A stretch of DNA of 64,000 nucleotides from Roseburia sp. 499 (GCF_001940225.2 NZ_CP135164.1:1054001-1118000); one strand, 5' to 3'; positions 36,885 to 45,935 are shown, counted from the first letter of the stretch. Translations and numbers: made by a program. Notes: generated by a model not told the origin, from the sequence alone.

Positions 36885-37631
36885 ATGAGGGAAGAACGAA
36901 AAAGAAAGAAAAGATGGAAAGTACGTCTGGCAGTATTTTTGATTATTTTAGCCTTGCTTGCATTAGGAGCATTTGTGGTAATTAAAGTATTTACGGTCAA
37001 AAAAGTGGAAATTACTGGGAATGTGAATGCTTCAGATGAAACAATTAAAGAATGGATTCTGAAGGATGAGTATTCCTGGAGCAGTCTTTATGTATACTTC
37101 AAGAATAAGTTTGTAGAGCCTGAAGATATTCCATTTGTGGATACTATGGAAGTTTCTTTGAAATCGCCGCATGTATTGTCAATTAAGGTATATGAAAAAG
37201 GACTTCTGGGATGTGTTTATATGGAAGCATTGGGGCAGAATGCTTATTTTGACAAGGACGGACTGGTGGTAGAAATGTCTTCGGATATTATAGAAGGTGT
37301 GCCACGGATTACCGGACTGGATGTGGAAGAAATTGTATTGTATGAGAAACTGCCTATTAAAGGAAAGAATGTATTGAAAAATTTGCTGTCCCTTACTCAG
37401 AACTTGAAAAAGTATGAGTTGGTACCTGAGAGCATTAATTACAGTAAAGAAGGTAGTTATACCTTAGGATATGGAAATATTACTGTTTTGTTGGGACAAG
37501 CACAGCATTTAAATGAAAAAATTTTAAGGCTGTCTTATATTATGCCTCAATTAGAAGGACAGGTAGGAACGTTACATTTAGAGAGTTGGACCGAAGATAC
37601 AACAGATATTAGCTTTGAAAAAGCACAATAA
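36885..37631 (+). CDS. ftsQ: Division protein FtsQ/DivIB
   Basis: 248 aa bitopic protein: a basic cytoplasmic tail, one helix (VRLAVFLIILALLALGAFVVI), a POTRA domain (VKKVEITGNVNASDETIKEW) and a beta domain ending near 235. FtsQ/DivIB bridges FtsL and DivIC and helps recruit septal enzymes. The start at 36885 follows AGGAG at 36874-36878; an upstream in-frame ATG lies within ftsW and is rejected. An 88-base AT-rich gap separates it from the ftsZ ribosome binding site. Confidence 0.85.
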   Translation: MREERKRKKRWKVRLAVFLIILALLALGAFVVIKVFTVKKVEITGNVNASDETIKEWILKDEYSWSSLYVYFKNKFVEPEDIPFVDTMEVSLKSPHVLSIKVYEKGLLGCVYMEALGQNAYFDKDGLVVEMSSDIIEGVPRITGLDVEEIVLYEKLPIKGKNVLKNLLSLTQNLKKYELVPESINYSKEGSYTLGYGNITVLLGQAQHLNEKILRLSYIMPQLEGQVGTLHLESWTEDTTDISFEKAQ

Positions 37632-37743
37632 AAGAAAAAAGTTTCGTAAAATTAAAAATTTTTATTGATTAATTAGCAAAAAAATTATACTATATTGTAT
37701 AAGAGTTTATATTGGATAAATGAGGACAAAAGGAGGAAGAACC

Positions 37744-38931
37744 TTGCTGGAGATTATGACAAGTGAAGCAGATTCCAGTGCCAAGATCATCGTAGTTGGT
37801 GTCGGGGGAGCTGGAAATAATGCAGTAAATAGAATGGTTGATGAAAATATTGGTGGTGTTGAATTTATAGGAATCAACACAGACAAGCAGGCGTTAGCAC
37901 TTTGTAAGGCGCCAACCCTGATTCAGATTGGTGAGAAACTGACCAAGGGATTGGGAGCAGGTGCACAGCCTGAAATTGGTGAAAAGGCAGCAGAAGAGAG
38001 TAGCGAAGAACTGACAGCAGCCATCAAGGGTGCAGATATGGTATTTGTAACCTGTGGTATGGGCGGTGGAACAGGAACTGGAGCAGCTCCTGTTGTTGCA
38101 AAGATTGCTAAGGATATGGGAATTTTGACCGTTGGTGTTGTAACCAAGCCGTTTAAGTTTGAAGCGAAAGCTCGTATGGTGAATGCACTTGGTGGAATTG
38201 AAAAATTAAAAGATAGTGTAGATACATTAATTGTAATTCCGAATGATAAGTTATTAGAGATTGTAGATAGACGTACTACGATGCCGGATGCATTAAAGAA
38301 GGCTGATGAGGTATTACAGCAGGCAGTACAGGGAATTACCGACCTGATTAACTTACCTGCATTGATTAACCTTGACTTTGCAGATGTTCAGACTGTTATG
38401 AAGGACAAGGGAATGGCTCATATCGGTATTGGTAATGCGAAGGGTGATGAGAAGGCAATTGAGGCTGTAAAACTTGCTGTTGCCAGTCCTTTATTGGAGA
38501 CAACAATTACCGGTGCTTCTCATGTTATTATTAATATTTCCGGTGATATTTCTCTTATGGATGCAAATGATGCTGCAAGTTATGTACAGGATCTTGCAGG
38601 AGACAATGCAAATATTATCTTTGGTGCGAAGTTCGATGAGACTATGACAGATGAGGCAACAATTACTGTAATTGCAACTGGTCTAGAGGATGTAGCGGCA
38701 GCTCCGAAGATTATGCCAAGCATGAAGTATACAACAAATGCAACAACAAGACCGACAACAACTACTAGTCGTCCGTTGAATTCATATACTTCAGGAACAA
38801 CTCAGAATACTACCGGTGGTATGGGTGTGACTGCATCCACATTGGGATTGCAGAGACCTAAGAAACCAGAAAGCAGTATCCCAGAGCGTGATATTAAGAT
38901 TCCGGAGTTTTTAAAGAATACAAGAAAGTAA
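37744..38931 (+). CDS. ftsZ: Cell division GTPase FtsZ
   Basis: 395 aa tubulin homologue that forms the Z ring. GTP-binding features: [19 protein letters not shown], the tubulin signature [10 protein letters not shown] near residue 100, and the T7 loop [12 protein letters not shown] Thr-rich linker (~320-365) precedes the conserved C-terminal peptide [13 protein letters not shown]. The start is TTG at 37744: AAAGGAGG at 37729-37735 is correctly spaced, and the protein then begins MLEIMTSEA as in relatives. ATG at 37720 would lie upstream of that site. A terminator follows. Confidence 0.96.
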   Translation: MLEIMTSEADSSAKIIVVGVGGAGNNAVNRMVDENIGGVEFIGINTDKQALALCKAPTLIQIGEKLTKGLGAGAQPEIGEKAAEESSEELTAAIKGADMVFVTCGMGGGTGTGAAPVVAKIAKDMGILTVGVVTKPFKFEAKARMVNALGGIEKLKDSVDTLIVIPNDKLLEIVDRRTTMPDALKKADEVLQQAVQGITDLINLPALINLDFADVQTVMKDKGMAHIGIGNAKGDEKAIEAVKLAVASPLLETTITGASHVIINISGDISLMDANDAASYVQDLAGDNANIIFGAKFDETMTDEATITVIATGLEDVAAAPKIMPSMKYTTNATTRPTTTTSRPLNSYTSGTTQNTTGGMGVTASTLGLQRPKKPESSIPERDIKIPEFLKNTRK

Positions 38932-38946
38932 CTATATAAGACAGAA

Positions 38947-38988
38947 AAGGTGTCTAACTGTAAGAAGCAGTTGGACATCTTTTTTTTG
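38947..38988 (+). terminator. Terminator after ftsZ
   Basis: AAGGTGTCTAACTG pairs with CAGTTGGACATCTT (one mismatch), followed by a long T run. It separates the division cluster from spoIIGA. Confidence 0.85.
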
Positions 38989-39146
38989 TATTCTAGGAAA
39001 GACCTTGTTACATTAAAGTGTGAAAGTGAATAACTTTCCTAGAATATAAAAAGCGCTCCGCTAAGGATGCGCAGCTCGCGGAGAGGAATTTTGTCGTAAA
39101 CGACACCGCTCGCGCGCGGCGAATTCCGCAAGCGGAATTCTTTTTT
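38989..39146. other. Structured GC-rich intergenic segment
   Basis: A 13-bp perfect inverted repeat (TATTCTAGGAAAG at 38989-39001, CTTTCCTAGAATA at 39034-39046) is followed by an unusually GC-rich stretch: CTCCG/CGGAG, GTCGTAAACGAC, CGCTCGCGCGCGGC, and a 9-bp hairpin GAATTCCGCAAGCGGAATTC with six Ts (39121-39146). No reading frame of note. The last hairpin could act as a terminator; the whole could be a repeat element. Confidence 0.5.
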
Positions 39147-39210
39147 ATTGCAAAGTATGCAGATGCCTGTAAGATTTTGTAAATCGATTTTTTGAAAAGG
39201 GGACAACGGT

Positions 39211-39243
39211 TTGACAAAAAAATCATGGAAACAACTCTATAAT
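39211..39243 (+). promoter_or_regulatory. Candidate Spo0A-dependent spoIIG promoter with long spacer
   Basis: TTGACA at 39211-39216 and TATAAT at 39238-39243 are both consensus but 21 bases apart. The B. subtilis spoIIG promoter has a similarly overlong spacer and needs Spo0A~P. The -35 region read in reverse is TTTTGTCAA, matching the clostridial 0A box TTTGTCAAA. Confidence 0.55.
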
Positions 39244-39268
39244 GAAAAGGTCAGAAAGGGGGCTTTCA

Positions 39269-40054
39269 GTGAAATATGAACTGTATGCAGATGTTTGGTT
39301 TGCTACAAATTATACCATGGACTGTTTAGCGTTGTGGCTATGTGGGAAACTTATGAAGCAGAAACAAAAGAAAAGGAGACTTTTTCTGGCAGGTTTTTTC
39401 GGGACCGGAGCAGCCATGTCATGTTTTTTCCTCATGAAGAGCTATATCTGTTATCTGCTGGCCGTACATTTTGTGATAAATCCTTTGATGATTTTTATGT
39501 ATTTTAGAAGTAGGAGTGGAAAAGAATTTCTGATTCAGTATCTTTTTACTTACTTATCGGTGATTCTTTTGGGTGGAATCCTAGAGTTTAGTAGAGGAAT
39601 GTGGAAGAGCAGTAGAGGCTATTGGATGGCTGTAGTAGTTGCTGTCATGTTTATTTTTTTGATAGAGAAAATATTAGATAGCTGGAAAAAGCAAAAGGAT
39701 ACGGTTGTCGAAGTAGTGATTTTGACAGGAGAGCGACAGATGAAAGCAAAGGGATTCCTGGATACGGGAAATCTTCTGAGGGATCCAATCGTAAACCGAC
39801 CGGTACATATTATAAAGGAAGAACTTCTGGAACCGGAATTAGCAGAGGGGAAGCTGTTGATGCGCCTGATTCCTTATCATTCGCTTGGAAAAGAGCATGG
39901 ACTGTTAGAAACCGTTACATTGGAAGGAATGTACATATTGCAGGGAGAAACATCGGTTTATTTGGAAAAACCGGTATTTGGGATTGCAAAAGAGAAATTA
40001 TTTCAAGGTGATAAATATGATGTAATACTAAACGGAGTATGTATGGAGCATTAG
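39269..40054 (+). CDS. spoIIGA: Sigma-E processing peptidase SpoIIGA
   Basis: 261 aa membrane-embedded aspartic protease that converts pro-sigma-E to the active form in the mother cell. Five to six membrane segments (residues ~1-140) are followed by a cytoplasmic domain with the retropepsin-like active site GFLDTGNLLRDP near 165. The GTG start at 39269 follows AAAGGGGG; the ATG at 39242 would be inside that site and -10 region. sigE follows after 12 bases, the standard spoIIG operon. Confidence 0.9.
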   Translation: MKYELYADVWFATNYTMDCLALWLCGKLMKQKQKKRRLFLAGFFGTGAAMSCFFLMKSYICYLLAVHFVINPLMIFMYFRSRSGKEFLIQYLFTYLSVILLGGILEFSRGMWKSSRGYWMAVVVAVMFIFLIEKILDSWKKQKDTVVEVVILTGERQMKAKGFLDTGNLLRDPIVNRPVHIIKEELLEPELAEGKLLMRLIPYHSLGKEHGLLETVTLEGMYILQGETSVYLEKPVFGIAKEKLFQGDKYDVILNGVCMEH

Positions 40055-40066
40055 AGGAGGAAAAGG

Positions 40067-40807
40067 ATGTATATAAAAATTGCAATACCACAGCATTTTC
40101 AATTAAAATTGATTCCTAATTTTCAGAATATGATGTTGCTGAAAAAGGGAGATATCCATTATATTGGGGGAGCGGAGATTTTGCCGCCGCCTTTAGAAGC
40201 AATAGAAGAGAATCATTGTATTCGCCAGCTTGGAGGAGAAGAACAGGAGAAGGCTAGAAGCAGACTTATTGAGCACAATCTACGTTTGGTGGTGTACATA
40301 GCGAAGAAGTTTGACAACACAGGAATTGGCGTAGAGGATTTGATATCTATCGGAACCATAGGATTGATTAAGGCAATCAACACTTTTAATCCGGAGAAAA
40401 ATATTAAGCTTGCTACCTATGCGTCCAGATGCATCGAGAATGAGATTTTAATGTATTTACGAAGAAATAATAAGACAAGGCTGGAAGTTTCCATAGATGA
40501 GCCGTTAAATGTGGACTGGGATGGAAATGAACTCTTGCTTTCAGACATTCTGGGAACAGAAGAGGATATTATATATCGTGATATTGAAACTGAGGTAGAG
40601 AAAGGATTACTAAAAAAGGCAGTGGAAAAGCTTTCGCCAAGAGAAAAGACCATTGTTGAACTAAGATTTGGGTTGAATCATCCGAATGGAGACGAACTGA
40701 CACAAAAAGAGGTTGCAGACCTTCTTGGAATTTCACAGTCTTACATTTCTAGATTGGAAAAAAAGATAATGAAACGGCTTCGAAAAGAGATTGTAAAATT
40801 TGAATAG
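40067..40807 (+). CDS. sigE: RNA polymerase sporulation sigma factor SigE
   Basis: 246 aa sigma-70 family factor, made as an inactive precursor. The pro-region (~1-30) leads to [13 protein letters not shown], the processing area. Region 2: [34 protein letters not shown] and [16 protein letters not shown]; region 4: [15 protein letters not shown] and [22 protein letters not shown]. It directs early mother-cell transcription. GAGGAGG precedes the start; coupled to spoIIGA. Confidence 0.96.
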   Translation: MYIKIAIPQHFQLKLIPNFQNMMLLKKGDIHYIGGAEILPPPLEAIEENHCIRQLGGEEQEKARSRLIEHNLRLVVYIAKKFDNTGIGVEDLISIGTIGLIKAINTFNPEKNIKLATYASRCIENEILMYLRRNNKTRLEVSIDEPLNVDWDGNELLLSDILGTEEDIIYRDIETEVEKGLLKKAVEKLSPREKTIVELRFGLNHPNGDELTQKEVADLLGISQSYISRLEKKIMKRLRKEIVKFE

Positions 40808-40859
40808 ATATACTAAATATGGTATAATCATACTATACAGACAGAATGGAGATGGTAGT

Positions 40860-42461
40860 ATGAAGCTAGAATTTTTGGGGGCAGCCCATGAGGTAACCGG
40901 AAGTTGTCATTATTTACAGGTTGGAGGTACTACATTACTGGTAGATTGCGGTATGGAGCAGGGAGCAGACATTTATGTGAACCAAGAGATTCCAGTAAAT
41001 GCAGCAGAAATTGATTTCGTTCTGGTGACTCATGCACACATTGATCATTCCGGTCTTTTGCCGTTGTTGTATAGTCACGGATTTCGTGGAAAAATATATG
41101 CGACTACAGCAACAACAGAATTGTGCAATATTATGCTGAAGGATTCGGCACATATTCAGATGTTTGAAGCCGAGTGGCGGAATCGTAAAGCAAAGCGAGC
41201 AGGAAAGCCGCTTGTAGAGCCGATGTATGATATGGAAGATGCTATGGGAGTTTTGGAACATTTTATTCCGTGTGCGTATGGGGAAAAGATTACATTATCA
41301 GAGGAGATTTCCATTCGTTTTATTGATGCAGGGCATTTGCTTGGATCTTCCAGTATTGAGGTGTGGGCAAACGAAGGGGAAGAGGAAGTTAAACTGGTAT
41401 TTTCCGGTGATATCGGACATGAAAATAAGCCATTGATTCGTAATCCTGAATATATTAAGGACGCAGATTATGTAATTATGGAATCGACCTATGGAAATCG
41501 TGTACATCAGAATCCACCGGATTATGCAAAAGAACTGGCGAGAGTATGCAAGGAAACCTTTACCAGAGGCGGTAATCTGGTGATTCCGGCATTTTCCGTA
41601 GGCAGAACGCAGGAAATGTTGTATTTCTTGAGAAAGATAAAAATGGAGAATTTGTTGCCGGAGTTTCAGGATTTTGAAGTTTATATTGACAGTCCGCTGG
41701 CGGTAGAAGCTACCAATATCTTTCACAAGAGTGTGGAAGAATGCTTTGATGAAGAGGCAAAGGAACTGGTTGAAAAGGGAATTAATCCGATTGGATTTCC
41801 GGGGCTTAAGACTGCGATTTCCAGTGATGAATCCAAGATGATTAACTTTATTAATAAGCCGATTGTAATTATTTCAGCTTCCGGTATGTGTGAGGCGGGA
41901 AGAATTCGACATCATTTAAAGCATAATCTGTGGCGGGCAGATTCCACCATTCTATTTGTAGGTTATCAAGTTCCGGGAACACTTGGAAATCATCTATTGA
42001 GTGGCGCAAAGGAAGTGAAACTTTTTGGTGAGACGATAGAGGTGCATGCAAAAATCGAAAATCTTCCGGGAATCAGTGGGCATGCAGACCAGCCACATTT
42101 GTTAGAGTGGATTAAGGCATTTGAAGGAAAGCCTAAGAGAGTGTTTGTTGTGCATGGAGATGATAAAGTATGCGATCATTTTGCACAATTGGTAGAATTG
42201 GAAACCGGCATTCCTTCCGTAGCGCCGTATAGTGGAGATACCTATGATTTGCTTACCAACACCTGCGTTGCGCAGGGTAGCCGTGAAATGACACAGAATA
42301 AAAAGAAGGATACGCGTGTGGTTTCTAATGTATTTGCACGGCTGGTTGCAGCAGGAGAACGTCTTATGTCTGTCATTCGTAAATGTGAAGGCAGACCGAA
42401 TAAAGAATTGGGCAAGTTTGCAGATCAGATTAATTCCCTCTGCGATAAGTGGGAGCAATAG
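40860..42461 (+). CDS. MBL-fold beta-CASP metallo-hydrolase (RNase-like)
   Basis: 533 aa metallo-beta-lactamase fold protein with beta-CASP insert. Motifs: HAHIDHSG (metal site, near residue 57), FSGDIGH, IESTYGNRVH-type segment (MESTYGNRVH), then DSPLAVEAT, SASGMCEAGRIRHHL (beta-CASP motif B) and SGHADQP, HGD near the C-terminus. This group contains RNA nucleases such as the CPSF-like/YsgR proteins. GGAGATGG precedes the start at 40860; a longer frame from 40800 overlaps sigE and is rejected. It converges with sigG, overlapping by 32 bases. Confidence 0.85.
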   Translation: MKLEFLGAAHEVTGSCHYLQVGGTTLLVDCGMEQGADIYVNQEIPVNAAEIDFVLVTHAHIDHSGLLPLLYSHGFRGKIYATTATTELCNIMLKDSAHIQMFEAEWRNRKAKRAGKPLVEPMYDMEDAMGVLEHFIPCAYGEKITLSEEISIRFIDAGHLLGSSSIEVWANEGEEEVKLVFSGDIGHENKPLIRNPEYIKDADYVIMESTYGNRVHQNPPDYAKELARVCKETFTRGGNLVIPAFSVGRTQEMLYFLRKIKMENLLPEFQDFEVYIDSPLAVEATNIFHKSVEECFDEEAKELVEKGINPIGFPGLKTAISSDESKMINFINKPIVIISASGMCEAGRIRHHLKHNLWRADSTILFVGYQVPGTLGNHLLSGAKEVKLFGETIEVHAKIENLPGISGHADQPHLLEWIKAFEGKPKRVFVVHGDDKVCDHFAQLVELETGIPSVAPYSGDTYDLLTNTCVAQGSREMTQNKKKDTRVVSNVFARLVAAGERLMSVIRKCEGRPNKELGKFADQINSLCDKWEQ

Positions 42462-43233
42462 AAAGATAATTTTTCATGTTTTTTAAAGCAGATTTTTCAA
42501 GTCTGCTGACCTGAGCCTGGGAGATATGAATTTCTTCGGCGACTTCCATTTGAGTTTTACCCTCGAAGAAACGGAGTTTGATAATATAATTTTCACGCTC
42601 ATTTAAACGTTTCATGGCATCGCTTAGAGAAAGTTCTTCTACCCAGGCTTCTTCTTTATTCTTTTTATCACTAATCTGGTCCATGACGTAAAGGGTATCG
42701 CCGCCGTCTGTGTAAACCGGTTCATATAAGCTTACGGGACTTTGAATAGCATCTAGTGCAAAAACGATATCTTCCTTTGGAATATCAATTGCTTTTGCAA
42801 TGTCCTCTAATGTTGGTTCACGGGAAAGTTCTTTGGACAATAACTCGCGGGTATGGATAACCTTATAAGCTGTGTCTCTGAGGGAGCGGCTAACGCGGAT
42901 AGAGTTATTGTCTCGCAGGTAGCGACGTATTTCACCAATAATCATGGGAACTGCATAGGTGGAGAACTTTACCCCCATATCAGGATTAAAATTGTCAATG
43001 GACTTAATAAGTCCGATACAGCCAATTTGAAACAGGTCGTCTACGTTTTCATTGCTGTTGGAAAAACGTTTGATGACACTTAGGACAAGCCTCAGATTGC
43101 CTTTGATGTATTCTTCACGAGCCTGCATGTCACCGGCTTTGATTCGTGTAAAAAGGGCACTTTTTTCTTCTTCTTTTAATATAGGAAGCCGAGATGTATT
43201 GACTCCGCAGATTTCTACTTTGTATGCAGCCAT
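42430..43233 (-). CDS. sigG: RNA polymerase sporulation sigma factor SigG
   Basis: 267 aa sigma factor for late forespore genes. The N-terminus YKVEICGVNTSRLPIL is characteristic of sigma-G. Region 2: LRLVLSVIKRFSNSNENVDDLFQIGCIGLIKSI (seen as two halves), FSTYAVPMIIGEIRRYLRD; region 4: LNERENYIIKLRFFEGKTQ and EEIHISQAQVSRLEKSAL. The start at 43233 has GGAGG seven bases upstream; a longer frame from 43272 is rejected. In Bacillus sigG follows sigE directly; here a beta-CASP gene lies between and sigG is on the opposite strand. Confidence 0.95.
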   Translation of the reverse strand: MAAYKVEICGVNTSRLPILKEEEKSALFTRIKAGDMQAREEYIKGNLRLVLSVIKRFSNSNENVDDLFQIGCIGLIKSIDNFNPDMGVKFSTYAVPMIIGEIRRYLRDNNSIRVSRSLRDTAYKVIHTRELLSKELSREPTLEDIAKAIDIPKEDIVFALDAIQSPVSLYEPVYTDGGDTLYVMDQISDKKNKEEAWVEELSLSDAMKRLNERENYIIKLRFFEGKTQMEVAEEIHISQAQVSRLEKSALKNMKNYLSIAPTYRRGN

Positions 43234-43364
43234 GGTGTTACCTCCGGAAATTTTTATATTAAAAGAATGCACGGAATTTGATACTTTTATTCATATAAAA
43301 TTTGTGATAAAATAAAAAATAATAAATGGATTTCCCTAAGGAGGGGGTCTGGAGGGTTGATTAT

Positions 43365-43886
43365 ATGAAAGACGCTATTGATAAGAGAAATGAAAGAGAA
43401 AAAATAGCAAATAGTATTGTTAAGAGATGGAATGTTGTTTATATTACGAAAGAAGAATTGGAAAGAAAACGCCAAGAAGAAGAACGTATGGCGCGGATGG
43501 AGGAAGAACGGGAAAAGGCAGATGATATACTGCGACGTTTGGATGCGGAAGCCGAGGCAGATAAGAGGAAGAAGGCAGATGAGATTCAGGCACTCATATA
43601 TCAAAAAGAAATAGAAGGACATAAAAGCCAGGATACCTATGGAACGACTCCGATGGATGGAGTTACCCAGGAGAAAGTAGAGGCAATTTTAAGTGATAAA
43701 GATCGCATGTTACAGGAGCTTATTCAAAATACCGAAGTGGTTTCAACGCAGCCAGAGATGGAAGAAAACTTGGGAGAGGAGCTTGCAGCAGATAACGCCG
43801 CAACAGAAATGGAAGCTGAAACAGAACCTTCGCAGGATGCGAGTGAAATTAATCAAGAAGCTGAGGAAGATTTGAGTGAAAATTAG
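43365..43886 (+). CDS. Highly charged coiled-coil protein, unknown
   Basis: 173 aa hydrophilic protein with no membrane segment. Residues ~1-25 contain NSIVKRWNVVYITKEELE; residues ~28-80 are an uninterrupted Glu/Lys/Arg helix (RKRQEEERMARMEEEREK) likely to form a coiled coil; the C-terminal 60 residues are acidic and probably disordered (ATEMEAETEPSQDASEI). Start at 43365 follows GGAGGG; an ATG at 43326 lacks spacing. Divergent from sigG and followed after 40 bases by a 49-aa gene. No family recognised. Confidence 0.6.
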   Translation: MKDAIDKRNEREKIANSIVKRWNVVYITKEELERKRQEEERMARMEEEREKADDILRRLDAEAEADKRKKADEIQALIYQKEIEGHKSQDTYGTTPMDGVTQEKVEAILSDKDRMLQELIQNTEVVSTQPEMEENLGEELAADNAATEMEAETEPSQDASEINQEAEEDLSEN

Positions 43887-43926
43887 CAAGATGTTATTAG
43901 AGGAATAGAAGAGAGGAGGCATCCTT

Positions 43927-44076
43927 ATGAAAGGACCGGAAGAAGTGAAGAAACAGCCATTAGCAGAAGAAGCAGAAAAAGAGACAAAACAGCCATTGAG
44001 TGAAACATGGTCTCAGGATGCACAGGATGAACTTCAGGAATTCATTGAACTTCAAGGAATCTATATCAGACAATAA
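43927..44076 (+). CDS. Small 49-aa acidic protein, unknown
   Basis: Short frame with a textbook ribosome binding site (GAGGAGG at 43912-43918, 8 bases before the ATG). The product begins MKGPEEVKKQPLAEEAEKE and shows an internal echo (KKQPLAEE, TKQPLSET), then WSQDAQDELQEFIELQGIYI. No signal peptide, cysteines or membrane helix. Its last 11 bases overlap the 3' end of the convergent AraC-type gene. It probably shares a transcript with the preceding coiled-coil gene. Function unknown. Confidence 0.5.
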   Translation: MKGPEEVKKQPLAEEAEKETKQPLSETWSQDAQDELQEFIELQGIYIRQ

Positions 44077-44923
44077 TATCCTTTGGTGACATTCCGTACA
44101 TTTTGCGGAATGCGCGTAAAAAGGTAGAATAATCGGAGAAACCGCATTGGGAGGCAGCCTTTAGTATAGGTGAGCCTCCTTTTATCATGTCTGCAGCACA
44201 AATTAAGCGCTTCTGCTGAACGTAATTATGAAGTGTGTATCCTGTTTCTTCTTTGAATTTGTGCATAAGGTAGTATTTGCTGAGAAAAAATTTTTCTGCA
44301 AGTGTTTCATTGGACAGATCAGCATCTAAGTGAAGATTGATGTACTTTAAAATATCCGCAATTTGTTTATCATAGCGGGAGGCAGACTGATCTTCTTGGT
44401 ATTGTTCCGGAGAGAATACCTGATTTAAGTAAACCATGAGTTGTAAAAAGTAAGTTTGGCTTAAAACTTCATGTCCAAATTCTTCGCTGGTTAAGGAATC
44501 TTCCAAAGAGTGAATTAATGTCTGAATCTTCGTTTGAAGAGAAGCATTCAAACGGATGAGATTAAAACTCTTTTCGTTGGCAGTAGCAAAACAAGCAGAT
44601 AGGTCACAGGGGCGATCTTTTTGAGATTTTATAAAGTCGTTTTGTAGCCAGATAATAATACGCTCATAGGTAGTACCTGGGTCAATAATTGGCTTATGAA
44701 TGTCATGATGATTCACCAGAAGAATGTCCCATGGTTTTAAATAATATGCCTTTCCTTCTACCAGATAAGTAACATTACCCGAAAGAAAGACAATAATTTT
44801 ATTAAAATCATGATAGTGAAATTCAAATTCCTGTGTTTTTTTATCTTTTAAATGGAATAGGCGGAAGTTCTGATGCAGGTATCCGCTCTGTTTTTCTTTA
44901 GAAATTCCAGTTTTTTCAGTCAT
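44066..44923 (-). CDS. AraC family transcriptional regulator
   Basis: 285 aa. N-terminal cupin-like sensor domain (FEFHYHDFNKIIVFLSGNVTYLVEGKAYYL split over residues ~33-62; PWDILLVNHHDIHKP) and C-terminal double helix-turn-helix with LSNETLAEKFFLSKYYLMHKFK and QCGFSDYSTFLRAFRKMYGMSP. Such proteins usually sense small molecules and activate nearby sugar or stress genes, but no obvious target is adjacent; it is divergent from dapF. AGAGG precedes the start on the minus strand. Confidence 0.88.
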   Translation of the reverse strand: MTEKTGISKEKQSGYLHQNFRLFHLKDKKTQEFEFHYHDFNKIIVFLSGNVTYLVEGKAYYLKPWDILLVNHHDIHKPIIDPGTTYERIIIWLQNDFIKSQKDRPCDLSACFATANEKSFNLIRLNASLQTKIQTLIHSLEDSLTSEEFGHEVLSQTYFLQLMVYLNQVFSPEQYQEDQSASRYDKQIADILKYINLHLDADLSNETLAEKFFLSKYYLMHKFKEETGYTLHNYVQQKRLICAADMIKGGSPILKAASQCGFSDYSTFLRAFRKMYGMSPKDIIV

Positions 44924-45089
44924 ATTGGTATCCTCTGCAAAATATAATTAATTCTAAAAATATCATACCGCACTTTTTGCAATGTTTCAAGCAATTTATT
45001 AACTATTATTTGCAAAAAGAAACGATATAATAGAGATATAGAAAATAATACATAGCAATTGCAGGTATAGCCTGGGAAAGGAAATGCGT

Positions 45090-45935
45090 ATGGATACTAT
45101 TACAATGAAAAAATATCATGGATTAGGAAATGATTATTTGGTGTTGGATCCGAATAAAAACGATATAAAATTACAGAAGAGAAATGTGGAGATGCTTTGT
45201 AGAAGAAACTTTGGGGTTGGCGCTGACGGTATTTTATACGGACCATTTGAAGAGGATGGAAAATTCAGGGTTCAGATTTTTAATCCGGATGGTTCAGAAG
45301 CAGAGCGCAGTGGCAACGGCGTCCGAATTTTTGCAAAATATTTGCTGGATGAAGGGTATGTAAAGGAAAAGAGATTTACCTTAAATACATTGGCTGGAGA
45401 TGTGGAAATTGAATTTATGGAGGAAGATGGAAGCAAGATGCGAGTGAATATGGGAAAACCTGCTTTTGCTGGCGTGCAGATGCCTTTGGTAGGGTTAGAA
45501 GGAGAGATTGTCAATGAACATTTAAGATTTCATGACAATGATTATAATGCGACTTGTTTGTCTGTAGGAAATCCAAATTGCGTGATTATGATGGAGGAAG
45601 TTACCCCACAAAAAGCAAAGGAACTAGGTCCTTATGTGGAGGGGGCATCTTATTTTCCGAACAGAACCAATATGCAGATTTGCAAAGTTATTGATCGGGA
45701 AAACATTGCGATTGAAATCTATGAGCGTGGGGCAGGATATACCTTAGCTTCCGGTACCGGTGCCTGTGCTGCTGCAGCGGCTACAAGACGTATGGGTCTG
45801 GTAGATAAAAAAGTGACAGTTCACATGCAAGGTGGAGATCTGGTGATAGAATTTGGCGAAGATGATACCATTTATATGACAGGAACCGTGGGAACGGTAG
45901 GAACCTTTACATTGGCGGAGAATTTCTTTGCATAG
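45090..45935 (+). CDS. dapF: Diaminopimelate epimerase (DapF family), Cys-to-Ser variant
   Basis: 281 aa two-domain protein interconverting LL- and meso-diaminopimelate in lysine and peptidoglycan precursor synthesis. The N-terminal MKKYHGLGNDYLVLD, VGADGILYG, and NPDGSEAERSGNGVR near residue 75 are clear. In canonical DapF the last motif reads E-M-C-G-N-G, with a catalytic Cys; here Ser occupies that place. The second catalytic Cys remains in SGTGACAAAAATRR near 225. Start 45090 uses AAAGGA; ATG 45084 is too close. The substitution may change the reaction or be tolerated; the call is family-level. Confidence 0.82.
   Translation: MDTITMKKYHGLGNDYLVLDPNKNDIKLQKRNVEMLCRRNFGVGADGILYGPFEEDGKFRVQIFNPDGSEAERSGNGVRIFAKYLLDEGYVKEKRFTLNTLAGDVEIEFMEEDGSKMRVNMGKPAFAGVQMPLVGLEGEIVNEHLRFHDNDYNATCLSVGNPNCVIMMEEVTPQKAKELGPYVEGASYFPNRTNMQICKVIDRENIAIEIYERGAGYTLASGTGACAAAAATRRMGLVDKKVTVHMQGGDLVIEFGEDDTIYMTGTVGTVGTFTLAENFFA

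Noticed and set aside
39242..39268. ATG start for spoIIGA at 39242
   Set aside because: It overlaps the -10 box and the codons that follow form the ribosome binding site of the GTG at 39269.
43234..43330. Sigma-F or sigma-G promoter in front of sigG
   Set aside because: Weak resemblance (GAATA, 15 bases, GTGCATTCT) fails key positions of the consensus; not enough to list.
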